This document shows, one piece after another, positions 1-7,627 of a stretch of DNA of 25,047 bases. Numbering within the stretch: the first letter of the stretch is position 1; every line of letters begins with the position of its first letter. The DNA lies in assembly GCA_964469905.1 (NCBI GenBank), contig CAYXZW010000043.1, positions 1-25,047 of the forward strand, read 5' to 3'. The translations under genes and the position numbers were made by a program. The notes under the pieces were generated by a model. It did not search any database. It saw only the letters and a list, made by a program, of their open reading frames with translations, and was not told the origin of the DNA. This DNA is from MVRV01 sp964469905 (lineage in GTDB: Bacteria > Desulfobacterota > Syntrophia > Syntrophales > Smithellaceae).

Positions 1-1
1 G

Positions 2-1093
2 CGGTCAATAAAAGTCAATCTCGATAAAAAGTCATTATCATCTTACGAAATCTGCGTCGGTAACGCTATCCTCGACCGGATGGTGCTGCTGATTGCCAAG
101 AACCATAAAACCGGGCGTTATATTGTTATAACCGACAGCAATGTCAATAAAATGCACGGCCCCAAGTTTCTTGCCGCGCTCAAAGATGTAGGTCTGAATG
201 TTGATTTAATCGAATTTCCTGCCGGGGAGGCATCAAAGAATATCAACACGGCTGTTGATATTACCGGAAAACTGCTCGAGTTAGGGGCCGACAGGAATTC
301 GCAGCTGGTTGCCTTTGGCGGTGGTGTGGTGGGCGATCTGACAGGATTTGTCGCTTCTATATTTATGCGTTCTATTCCTTATATTCAAATTCCCACTACT
401 TTGCTGGCGCAGGTAGACAGCAGCATTGGCGGAAAAACAGCGGTTGACCTCCCTCATGGGAAAAATCTGCTGGGGACTTTTTATCAGCCGCAGGCAGTAT
501 TTGCTGATTTGAGTTATCTTGCGACTCTGCCGGAAAATGAGTTTAATAATGGGCTGGCGGAAATTATCAAATACGGCATTATTGACGATGCAAAAATGTT
601 TCGCCTGCTGGAAGATAATATGGAGCAGGTAAAAACAAAAGATCCGGTATTGTTGTTAAAGATTGTAGAAATGTGCTGCCGTATCAAGAAATCAATTGTA
701 GAAATTGATGAAAAAGAACAGGGCTTACGGCGTATCCTCAATTACGGTCACACCCTGGGACACGCTCTCGAAGCGCAATCTGATTTCACTCTCTCGCACG
801 GTGAAGGCGTTGCTTTAGGGATGATTGCCGCCGCCCGAATTTCGGAAAAATCCGGCTATCTGGAATCATCCTCGCGGGAGCGCATTGAAAATGTTATAAG
901 GAAAGCCGGATTGCCCTTCCGGATACCCGGTAATCTGACAACGGAAGGAATAGTTGCAAGGCTAAAAATGGATAAGAAAAAAGAAGGTAATATTATCCAT
1001 TTCGTATTGCTCAAAAAAATAGGCATGCCTTTTGTCAACGGAGGTATCGATGAGAAAATTATCACACCTGTAATTGAAGGAATGCGCCAATGA
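2..1093 (+). CDS. aroB: 3-dehydroquinate synthase, 5' end off window
   Basis: AroB converts DAHP to 3-dehydroquinate, the second step of the shikimate pathway, in the cytoplasm with NAD and a divalent metal. The frame is open from base 2. The residues before the first ATG (base 80) read like a normal AroB N-terminus (KVNL...YEICVGNAILDR), so that ATG is internal and the true start lies just left of the window. Visible motifs are the NAD-binding FGGGVVGDLTGFVAS, the PTTLLAQVDSSIGGKT active-site segment, and the metal ligands in AEIIKYG, NYGHTLGHALE and LSHGEGVALGM. About 363 residues are visible, close to the family's usual length. The stop overlaps the start of pheA by 4 bp (ATGA), which suggests translational coupling. 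Confidence 0.95.
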   Translation, partial: RSIKVNLDKKSLSSYEICVGNAILDRMVLLIAKNHKTGRYIVITDSNVNKMHGPKFLAALKDVGLNVDLIEFPAGEASKNINTAVDITGKLLELGADRNSQLVAFGGGVVGDLTGFVASIFMRSIPYIQIPTTLLAQVDSSIGGKTAVDLPHGKNLLGTFYQPQAVFADLSYLATLPENEFNNGLAEIIKYGIIDDAKMFRLLEDNMEQVKTKDPVLLLKIVEMCCRIKKSIVEIDEKEQGLRRILNYGHTLGHALEAQSDFTLSHGEGVALGMIAAARISEKSGYLESSSRERIENVIRKAGLPFRIPGNLTTEGIVARLKMDKKKEGNIIHFVLLKKIGMPFVNGGIDEKIITPVIEGMRQ

Positions 1094-2169
1094 AATCAAG
1101 GCTGGAAAAATTAAGAGAAAACATGAAAGAGAAAGACAGGGAGATTATCCGTCTTTTAAATGAACGATCTGGGATATCCGTTCGCATCGGTGAAGTTAAA
1201 GGCCGGGAGGGGTTGAATATATATGATCCTTCCCAGGAAGCGAGAGTCTATGGTTACTTGCAGGAGCTCAATTGCGGCCCGTTGCCGCCGCAGGCGATAA
1301 ATAATATTTTCCGGGAGGTTATCTCCGCTTCCCGTGATTTACAGAAGCCGACAACAGTTGCTTTTCTGGGACCGGATGCTTCGTTTTCTCATCTGGCGGC
1401 GCAATTGCATTTTGGTCAGTCCAGCCGTTTTGTAGCCCAACCGGTGATTGCCCGTGTTTTTGACGAAGTGGAACGGGGTTTCATCGATTGGGGTGTAGTT
1501 CCTGTGGAAAATTCGCAGGAAGGTTCTGTTAATGTCACACTGGACCGGCTGGTTTTGACACCTTTGAAGATTCGTGCGGAAATATATTTGCGGATCAGCC
1601 AATGCCTGATTTCTTCGGCCAAAGACATGCAGCGGATTAAAAAAATATATTCACATCCCCAGGCATTAGCTCAGTGCCGGTCCTGGCTCAAGGCCAATCT
1701 TCCTAACTGTGTGCTCTCCGAGGTGGAAAGCACCGCAGCCGCTGCACAGATGGTTAAAGGTAAAAGGACCGAAGGAGCGATAGGCAGTCGTCTTGCAGCG
1801 CAAGCCCACGGGCTGAATATTCTTGCGGAAGGTATAGAAGATAATACTTCCAACACAACGCGGTTTTTGATTATCGGTAACGGAGCGAGCACGGCAACAG
1901 CAAAAGCTAAGACGTCGTTGATTTTTGCCACACAGCATTCCCCGGGTTCGCTGCATCTTGCGCTGTCGCCATTTGCCGCCCGCCGGATTAATTTGATCAA
2001 GATTGAATCGCATCCGGTTAAAGAGAGGTTGTGGGAGTATCTCTTCTTTGTGGATATTGTCGGTCATGTTGAGGAGAAGGTAGTAAAAAATTGTCTGGAG
2101 GAGCTACAGGAGAAAACAACTTTCTTAAAAATTCTTGGTTCCTACCCGCGAGCGGAAGGCCCGTTATGA
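1090..2169 (+). CDS. pheA: Bifunctional chorismate mutase/prephenate dehydratase with ACT domain
   Basis: The protein (359 aa) should convert chorismate to prephenate and then to phenylpyruvate, the committed branch to phenylalanine. Residues about 1-85 form an AroQ-type chorismate mutase helix bundle (LL.ERS, K..EGLNIYDP, SR.LQ). Residues about 90-270 form the prephenate dehydratase (VAFLGPDASFSH, VPVENSQEGSV, and the catalytic TTRF at 256-259). Residues about 275-355 form an ACT domain ending in the usual LGSYP. In the ACT domain the usual Phe-binding ESRP reads ESHP (306-309) and the GALV region reads PGSLH, which might change feedback inhibition (inference). It overlaps aroB and the next gene by ATGA at both ends. 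Confidence 0.95.
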   Translation: MKSRLEKLRENMKEKDREIIRLLNERSGISVRIGEVKGREGLNIYDPSQEARVYGYLQELNCGPLPPQAINNIFREVISASRDLQKPTTVAFLGPDASFSHLAAQLHFGQSSRFVAQPVIARVFDEVERGFIDWGVVPVENSQEGSVNVTLDRLVLTPLKIRAEIYLRISQCLISSAKDMQRIKKIYSHPQALAQCRSWLKANLPNCVLSEVESTAAAAQMVKGKRTEGAIGSRLAAQAHGLNILAEGIEDNTSNTTRFLIIGNGASTATAKAKTSLIFATQHSPGSLHLALSPFAARRINLIKIESHPVKERLWEYLFFVDIVGHVEEKVVKNCLEELQEKTTFLKILGSYPRAEGPL

Positions 2170-3740
2170 TCTGTATACCAATTACAGCAATATCTCATAA
2201 AGAAGCATTGCGTGATATTGAGCGCAGTTGCCTGCTGGCTGATGCCATTGAGTTGAGAATGGATTTAATTACAGATGGCGTACTTCCCGAATTGATTTCC
2301 GCCGTGCGCCGCAGTTCCCATAAAGTTAAAATAATTGTCACCTGGCGTAAAAAAGAAGAAGCGTCACAGACCTTTGAATCTCCCGATGTAGGGGGCCTGA
2401 TCAAAGATCAAAAAGATAAAAAAATGGCAATGCTCAAACAGGCTGCTGAACTCGGCGCCGACTATATTGATATTGAGCTCTCCGAAGGTAACGATGCCAT
2501 TGAGGAGTTAAAATCTCAGTGTGAAAAACGAGGCAACTCGACAAAAATTATTATTTCTTATCACAATTTTCAAAGAACCCCCTCTCTGGCCAGGCTAAAG
2601 GGAATATTTAAACAATGCCGGGAGTTTAAGCCTGCTGTTGTGAAAATAGTGACATACGCCGTAAAGCCCGAAGATAATTTGAAAGTGCTCAGTTTGATAC
2701 CCTATGCCCTCAGACATTCGCAGGAAATAATTGCCCTGTGTATGGGAGATAAAGGACGGATAAGTCGTATAGTGGCGCCTTTGCTGGGTAATTTTCTGAA
2801 TTTTGCGACTTTGGAACAGGGCACACAATCCGCGCCGGGGCAACTGACTGCGTCCGAGATGAGGCAAATAAATCAACTGGTGAAAGGCGATGAGCAACGG
2901 CAACAGGTATTTATTTCAGAGGCCGATCAACTGAAAAACTATGTTTTATTAGGCAATCCGGTCGGGCAAAGTCTTTCACCATTGATGCATAATACAGCGC
3001 TCCATGATTTGGGTATTGGCGGGTGCTATAATGCGTTTTGTGTATATGATCTGGCCGCGGCGATAAAGGGCATCAGGGGAATGGATGTTCGTGGTGCGAG
3101 TGTAACCATACCATTTAAATCGGCCGTTATGGAATATCTGGATGATATCTCCGCAGATGCTTTGAACATCGGAGCGGTAAATACAATTATCAGCAGCAAT
3201 GGACGTCTGACGGGCGCCAATACCGACTGGCTGGGATTGCTTACTGCTCTGCGGGAAGCCATGACGATTAAAGGCAAAAAGTTTGTGATTATCGGCGCCG
3301 GCGGTACGGCCAGGGCGGCAGTTTACGGAATAAAGAAGGAAGGCGGCCTCCCGATTATTGCCAATCGTACGGCGGAAAATGGCAGGCTTCTGGCAGTAAA
3401 GTTCAGCTGCCGTTTTTATGCTTTGAACGATATCGAAAAGATAGAGGCGGATTGTCTGATTAACACGACTCCGGTGGGCATGCACCCTCATATTAATCAA
3501 TCGCCGGTAGATTCCGCTGTGCTGGGCGGCTATAAATTCGTGATGGATGTTATCTATAATCCTCTGGAAACAAAATTGCTCAGAGATGCCAGGCAGCGGG
3601 GATGCCATGTATTGTCGGGGTTGAATATGTTTGTGCATCAGGGTGCCGAACAAATAAAACTATGGACAGGTCTTGAGCCTAATCGGGCATTGATGAAAAA
3701 AGTAGTAATTTCATCTCTAAATCAAGCGCTATCTTTGTAG
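2166..3740 (+). CDS. aroDE: Fused 3-dehydroquinate dehydratase (type I)-shikimate dehydrogenase
   Basis: This 524-residue fusion should carry out steps 3 and 4 of the shikimate pathway: dehydration of dehydroquinate, then NADPH-dependent reduction of dehydroshikimate. I chose the ATG at 2166 because it overlaps the pheA stop (ATGA) and is followed at once by the AroD start ICIPITA; the frame runs open further upstream. The AroD half (about 1-235) has IELRMDL, the catalytic His133 in SYHNF, Schiff-base Lys160 in VVKIVTY, and SAPGQ at 222-226. The AroE half (about 257-524) has the shikimate-binding SLSP, catalytic Lys318 in VTIPFK, NTD at 352-354, the NADP loop GAGGTARA, NRT, and INTTPVGM. The same domain order is known from plants and chlamydiae; here both halves keep their catalytic residues. 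Confidence 0.95.
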   Translation: MICIPITAISHKEALRDIERSCLLADAIELRMDLITDGVLPELISAVRRSSHKVKIIVTWRKKEEASQTFESPDVGGLIKDQKDKKMAMLKQAAELGADYIDIELSEGNDAIEELKSQCEKRGNSTKIIISYHNFQRTPSLARLKGIFKQCREFKPAVVKIVTYAVKPEDNLKVLSLIPYALRHSQEIIALCMGDKGRISRIVAPLLGNFLNFATLEQGTQSAPGQLTASEMRQINQLVKGDEQRQQVFISEADQLKNYVLLGNPVGQSLSPLMHNTALHDLGIGGCYNAFCVYDLAAAIKGIRGMDVRGASVTIPFKSAVMEYLDDISADALNIGAVNTIISSNGRLTGANTDWLGLLTALREAMTIKGKKFVIIGAGGTARAAVYGIKKEGGLPIIANRTAENGRLLAVKFSCRFYALNDIEKIEADCLINTTPVGMHPHINQSPVDSAVLGGYKFVMDVIYNPLETKLLRDARQRGCHVLSGLNMFVHQGAEQIKLWTGLEPNRALMKKVVISSLNQALSL

Positions 3741-3750
3741 GTAAAGCCTG

Positions 3751-3768
3751 CCCCGGCGCAGGCCGGGG
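3751..3768 (+). other. GC-rich hairpin between aroDE and aroA
   Basis: A perfect 7-bp stem (CCCCGGC / GCCGGGG) encloses the 4-base loop GCAG, 10 bp after the aroDE stop. No T-tract follows, so it is not a classic intrinsic terminator. It directly abuts the repeat core at 3768-3830 and is probably part of the same element. It sits in the only sizeable gap of the aro operon, so it could act as an mRNA stability or attenuation structure (inference). Confidence 0.6.
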
Positions 3769-3830
3769 TCATCGGCTTCCTCAACGTGTGTAACAATACG
3801 CCTCGTCGCCTCGGACTCGCCGCCGCGATA
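3768..3830 (-). repeat. Intergenic copy of a 63-bp repeat also found in aroC
   Basis: Read on the minus strand, this segment matches the aroC insertion at 6491-6553. The blocks GCGGCGGC, GAGGCGACG, CGTAT, ACGT.GAGGA and GCCGATGAC are shared in the same order. My hand alignment gives about 52 identities in 66 columns, with single-base indels that cancel so both copies are 63 bp. In the matching frame it reads YRGGESEAT...EEADD, against YRGGKEEAT...RRGADD in AroC. An in-frame TGA sits just before this copy. I infer a dispersed element; copies elsewhere cannot be checked here. Confidence 0.65.
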
Positions 3831-3874
3831 TCATCATTGATTTAGAAATGAAATAATGGAAAGGTTGATTCAAG

Positions 3875-5128
3875 TTGAATAAAGAAGCAGATATTAAATC
3901 AGTTTCGGCAGCGATCCATATTCCCGGATCCAAAAGTCTGACCCAGCGGGCTCTAGTGGCGGCGGCACTGGCCGAGGACAATTCTTTTATCGGCAATGCC
4001 CTTGTTGCGGAAGATACTCTCTATCTGATGGACGGATTGCGCGCATTGGGAGCGCAGATCGTTGCCGCCGACGGTGGTATTTTCGTTTCGGGGACGGCAG
4101 GGAAAATAATCAATAACTCACAGGAAATATTTCTGGGAAACAATGGGACGGCGCTGCGTTTTCTTGTTGCGCTGGTAACACTGGGCAGCGGAAAATATGT
4201 TTTAACCGGGGGGAAAAGACTTTGTGAGCGTCCCGTCGGCGCCTTGGTCGAGGCGCTGCAGAGCATGAATGTGGATGTTTCCTGCCGCAATAATTGTCCG
4301 CCGGTGACTGTGAATGCCTCCGGGCTTACCGGTGGCAGGATAACACTTAAAGACATCGAAAGTTCGCAGTATGTCTCCGCGCTATTGCTTTGTGCGCCCT
4401 ATACGAAAAAAGGTATCGATCTTTCTTTGCTGGGGGAAATTGTGTCTGCGCCCTATATCGATTTGACCCTTTCCGTTATGCGTGATTTTGGCGCCAAGGT
4501 TAGCGAAACAGGCCAAAGGAAATATTCTGTTGAAGCCGGGGAAATTTACAAAGGGCGCGACTATTTTATCGAAGGGGATGCCTCCAGTGCTTCCTACTTT
4601 TTTGCAGCAGCGGCCATTTTGAAAAAGCCGGTGCGAGTTAATGGCATTAGTATCAGGAGCAGGCAGGGAGATATGCGTTTGCTCGCAATTCTGGAAGAAC
4701 TGGGCTGCAAGCTTAATTGCACAGATACCTGGATAGAAGTGGCCTGCGACAGTTTGCGGGAAGGGGATTATATATTCGATTTAAATGATATACCGGATAT
4801 GGTGCCGACGCTGGCGGTGCTGGCTGCTTTCCGCAAGGGAATAACAGCCATTACCAATGTTGCTCACTTGCGTTTAAAGGAAAGCAATCGCCTCGATGCA
4901 TTGGTTAGCCAATTAACACGCATCGGCATTGCAGCTTCGGAAACTGCGGATGGTATTATCATCTCCGGTGGGCATCCTCGGCCTGCAGTTATTGAAACAT
5001 ACAACGATCATCGTATCGCCATGAGTTTTGCCGTAGCTTCCCTTGCTGTTCCCGGGATCGAAATATACGATAAAAAATGCGTGGATAAATCTTTCCCGGG
5101 GTTCTGGGAGGAGTTAAAAAAAATATGA
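3875..5128 (+). CDS. aroA: 3-phosphoshikimate 1-carboxyvinyltransferase (EPSP synthase)
   Basis: AroA joins phosphoenolpyruvate to shikimate-3-phosphate, pathway step 6. The start must be the TTG at 3875. An in-frame TGA lies three codons upstream, the first ATG comes far too late, and the conserved IPGSKSLTQR (17-25) lies between. GGAAAGG about 11 bases upstream can serve as ribosome binding site. Other motifs are LGNNGTALRFL (87-97), RPVGALVEAL, GDASSASYFFAAA, the catalytic Asp in DIPDMVPT, LKESNRLDAL, YNDHRIAMS and DKSFPGF. The length (417 aa) is normal. The PEP-binding loop reads GNNGT where GNAGT is usual. It is separated from aroDE by 134 bp, the only real break in the operon, and overlaps aroK by ATGA. 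Confidence 0.95.
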   Translation: MNKEADIKSVSAAIHIPGSKSLTQRALVAAALAEDNSFIGNALVAEDTLYLMDGLRALGAQIVAADGGIFVSGTAGKIINNSQEIFLGNNGTALRFLVALVTLGSGKYVLTGGKRLCERPVGALVEALQSMNVDVSCRNNCPPVTVNASGLTGGRITLKDIESSQYVSALLLCAPYTKKGIDLSLLGEIVSAPYIDLTLSVMRDFGAKVSETGQRKYSVEAGEIYKGRDYFIEGDASSASYFFAAAAILKKPVRVNGISIRSRQGDMRLLAILEELGCKLNCTDTWIEVACDSLREGDYIFDLNDIPDMVPTLAVLAAFRKGITAITNVAHLRLKESNRLDALVSQLTRIGIAASETADGIIISGGHPRPAVIETYNDHRIAMSFAVASLAVPGIEIYDKKCVDKSFPGFWEELKKI

Positions 5129-5640
5129 AGGTGATTCTGATCGGCTACCGGGCCTGCGGAAAAACTACGGTGGGGAAACTGCTGGCGGCTAAATTAAAAA
5201 TTACCTTCTGGGATACCGATATGCTGGTGGAAGAGAGCCTGGGTATGCCCATAAAAGAAATTGTGGCTCGCTGCGGGTGGAACTATTTTCGTGATCGGGA
5301 AAAAGACGCAATTTCGAGGCTCGCGCAAGAAGGCGCGTGTGTTGTTGCCACCGGGGGTGGTGCGGTTCTGTCCGAAGAAAACGTTGATTTGCTCAAAAAA
5401 ATGGGTGTTATCGTATGGCTTTCGGCGCCTCTTGCAGATGTTGTTGAACGGCTGGCCGCCGATGCGGAAAGCCAGGGAACACGTCCGCAATTTACCGCCG
5501 ATAGCCTGGCTGAAGAAACAGCTAAGGTGCTGCAGCAGCGTATTCCTTTGTATGAAAAAGCTGCCGATTATTCTCTGGATACATCAGGAAAAAGCGCTTC
5601 ACAAGTGGCGGAAGACATTCTTAAATACTTAAAAGGATAA
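5125..5640 (+). CDS. aroK: Shikimate kinase
   Basis: AroK phosphorylates shikimate at the 3-hydroxyl with ATP, pathway step 5. The protein is 171 aa, normal for the family. It shows a P-loop GYRACGKTTVGK at residues 7-18, the shikimate-binding DTD (FWDTDMLVEE), the FRDREKDAI segment, the TGGGAV glycine loop, and the lid/adenine region with RPQF and RIPLYEKAADY. The start overlaps the aroA stop (ATGA) and GGAGG lies upstream. It ends 4 bp before aroC. AroK and AroL are not distinguishable by sequence alone; aroK is the default name. Confidence 0.95.
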   Translation: MKVILIGYRACGKTTVGKLLAAKLKITFWDTDMLVEESLGMPIKEIVARCGWNYFRDREKDAISRLAQEGACVVATGGGAVLSEENVDLLKKMGVIVWLSAPLADVVERLAADAESQGTRPQFTADSLAEETAKVLQQRIPLYEKAADYSLDTSGKSASQVAEDILKYLKG

Positions 5641-5644
5641 GATT

Positions 5645-6847
5645 ATGGCGGGGAATACTATTGGTGCTTTATTTCGGGTAACAACCTGGGGGGAATCGCA
5701 CGGCGAGGCTTTAGGCGCAATTGTTGACGGCTGCCCTGCCGGTCTGGAAATTCAGCAGGGCGATATTCAACAGGCGCTCGACAGGAGGCGACCGGCGAAA
5801 AATGTTGCTTCGACAATAAGAGGAGAGGGTGATCGGGTGGAAATCCTCTCCGGAATTTTTGAAGGCCGCACTACAGGTATGCCAATTTCACTTTTAATCC
5901 GGAATTCCGATGCGCGGTCTTCTTCCTATGCGGACTTAAAAGATATTTTTCGTCCCGGGCACGGAGATTATACTTATCTGCAAAAATATGGACACCGAGA
6001 CTGGCGCGGTGGTGGGCGGGCGTCGGGCCGCGAAACTGCCGCCCGTGTAGCAGCCGGTGCCATTGCCGAAAGGCTGATCGGCACGGCAGGGATGGAAGTG
6101 CTGGCCTATACGCAGGCTATCGGCGGAATTCAGATGAATCGCGCCAAAATGCCCCAAGACAAGAATTTGAGCAAGCAGGTACGAAGTAATATTCTTTTTT
6201 GTCCTGATGTTGAAGCTGCTCAAGCTATGGAAGAAAAACTGATGGCCCTGCGCGCCGCTGGTGATTCAGCAGGTGGTGTTGTGGAAATAATTGTCCGCGG
6301 GTGCCCGGCAGGTTTGGGCGAGCCGGTATTTGAGAAAATAGATGCCGAGTTGGCATCCGCTTTAATGAGTATCGGTTCGGTGAAGGCGGTGGAAGTTGGT
6401 GATGGTTTTGCCGCAGCCAGTATGAAAGGTTCCGAATTTAATGATCAAATGGGTATAATAAAATCGGATGCCAAATTGCATTCACCAGGATACCGCGGCG
6501 GCAAGGAAGAGGCGACGCAGTCGTATAGTACCATACGTCGAGGAGCCGATGACGAAGCCAACAAAGGTAGCCGCATGAAGGCTGTTTGGCATAAATCTAA
6601 TCATGCAGGGGGAATCCTGGCGGGCATAACCAATGGAGAAAAAATTATTCTGAGAGCTTATTGTAAACCTGTTCCGTCAATAAGCAGTGAGCAGCAGACA
6701 ATAGATGTTAGGGGTAAGGTTCAGAAAATCAAAATTAAGGGAAGGCATGATGTTTGTGTACTGCCGCGGATTGTGCCGGTCTGTGAAGCAATGGTGAGTA
6801 TTGTTTTAGCCGATCACTGGCTGCGGCAGAAGGCGGCAAGAATATGA
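5645..6847 (+). CDS. aroC: Chorismate synthase with an internal repeat-derived insertion
   Basis: AroC makes chorismate from EPSP using reduced FMN, the last common step. Signatures present are GESHGEALGAIVDGCPAG near the start, HRDWRGGGRASGRETAARVA, and SNHAGGILAGITNG. At 400 aa it is longer than the roughly 360 of typical enzymes. The excess lies between GSEFND (from 262) and SNHAGG (from 318): 55 residues where E. coli AroC, as I recall it, has about 13. The core of this insert, residues 283-303, matches the intergenic repeat at 3768-3830. All flanking conserved residues are present and the frame is intact, so the gene is probably functional. An AAAGGA motif precedes the ATG and the stop overlaps tyrA by 4 bp. 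Confidence 0.94.
   Translation: MAGNTIGALFRVTTWGESHGEALGAIVDGCPAGLEIQQGDIQQALDRRRPAKNVASTIRGEGDRVEILSGIFEGRTTGMPISLLIRNSDARSSSYADLKDIFRPGHGDYTYLQKYGHRDWRGGGRASGRETAARVAAGAIAERLIGTAGMEVLAYTQAIGGIQMNRAKMPQDKNLSKQVRSNILFCPDVEAAQAMEEKLMALRAAGDSAGGVVEIIVRGCPAGLGEPVFEKIDAELASALMSIGSVKAVEVGDGFAAASMKGSEFNDQMGIIKSDAKLHSPGYRGGKEEATQSYSTIRRGADDEANKGSRMKAVWHKSNHAGGILAGITNGEKIILRAYCKPVPSISSEQQTIDVRGKVQKIKIKGRHDVCVLPRIVPVCEAMVSIVLADHWLRQKAARI
6491..6553 (+). repeat. In-frame repeat copy inside aroC
   Basis: These 21 codons encode AroC residues 283-303 (YRGGKEEAT...TIRRGADD) and align with the minus strand of 3768-3830. Similarity is strongest in the first nine and last three codons, where the reading frame is the same in both copies. 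Between them the copies differ by compensating single-base indels. The segment lies in the middle of an extra loop absent from typical chorismate synthases. It resembles in principle the palindromic elements that insert in frame into Rickettsia genes, but I see no sequence relation to those. Confidence 0.65.
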
Positions 6848-7617
6848 AAGACGTTATCATTGGAATTGTCGGTGGTACCGGCGGCATGGGGCGCTGGTTT
6901 GCCGATTTATTGCTAAATGAAGGTTATACTGTCCATGTCCGGGGGAGAAAATCAGCAATGGACATCAATGAACTGGTTAAATTGTGTAATGTCATTGTTA
7001 TCTCCGTCCCGATTTCTGCCACCACGGAGATGATAAAAAAGGTCGGGCCATTGCTGCCTGAAGGAACGCTCTTAATGGATTTGACCTCGCTCAAAAAAGA
7101 GCCGGTGGAATTGATGCTTTCCTGTTCGCAAGCCGATGTCATTGGCTGTCACCCGCTTTTCGGCCCGCAGCTTTCGGATATCACCGGGCAAAATGTTGTC
7201 CTGTGTCCGGCCCGGGGAAGTAAATGGCTGTCCTGGTTGAGAGGTGTTTTGCAGAAAAACGGATTGGTTGTAACAGATAAAACTCCCGAAGAGCATGATG
7301 AAATGATGGCAATTGTTCAGGTGCTCAATCATCTCAATACTATTTCGATAGGACTGGTGCTGGCCGAAACCGGGATTGATCTTACCGAAATCAACAAATT
7401 CTCCACGCCGATTTTTCAGACGAAAGTAGAAATAGTTAAGAAAGTATTCAACGAAAACCCGGGGCTTTATACAGACATTATCGCCCGGAATCCCGCAACG
7501 CTGAATATATTGGATCGCTACGAGAAAACTCTGACCGATATCCGCACACTGGTGAAATCAGGAGATGGAACAAAATTGAAAGAGGCGATAGAGCAGGCGG
7601 CAAAGAAACTGTTCTAG
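6844..7617 (+). CDS. tyrA: Prephenate dehydrogenase
   Basis: TyrA oxidatively decarboxylates prephenate to 4-hydroxyphenylpyruvate, the branch to tyrosine. The 257-aa protein opens with a Rossmann nucleotide loop (GIVGGTGGMGRWF), followed by VISVPISAT and the substrate-region motif GCHPLFGP. A helical C-terminal half carries NHLNTISIGL and FSTPIFQ. There is no ACT domain or fused chorismate mutase, so it is the short form and relies on PheA or another mutase for prephenate. The ATG overlaps the aroC stop by 4 bp. It is the last gene of the operon and ends 10 bp from a converging gene, with no clear terminator between. Whether it uses NAD or NADP, or accepts arogenate, cannot be told. Confidence 0.9.
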   Translation: MKDVIIGIVGGTGGMGRWFADLLLNEGYTVHVRGRKSAMDINELVKLCNVIVISVPISATTEMIKKVGPLLPEGTLLMDLTSLKKEPVELMLSCSQADVIGCHPLFGPQLSDITGQNVVLCPARGSKWLSWLRGVLQKNGLVVTDKTPEEHDEMMAIVQVLNHLNTISIGLVLAETGIDLTEINKFSTPIFQTKVEIVKKVFNENPGLYTDIIARNPATLNILDRYEKTLTDIRTLVKSGDGTKLKEAIEQAAKKLF

Positions 7618-7627
7618 TAAAACAGGT

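Noticed and set aside
2976..3653. Long minus-strand open frame (225 codons) opposite the aroDE gene
   Set aside because: It lies wholly within the conserved AroE half on the other strand, shows no recognisable motif and has no good ribosome binding site; it is a shadow of codon bias.
3781..3996. Minus-strand small open frame crossing the repeat and the aroA start
   Set aside because: It reads the repeat in a different frame from the one shared with aroC and depends on sequence inside aroA; no sign of coding.
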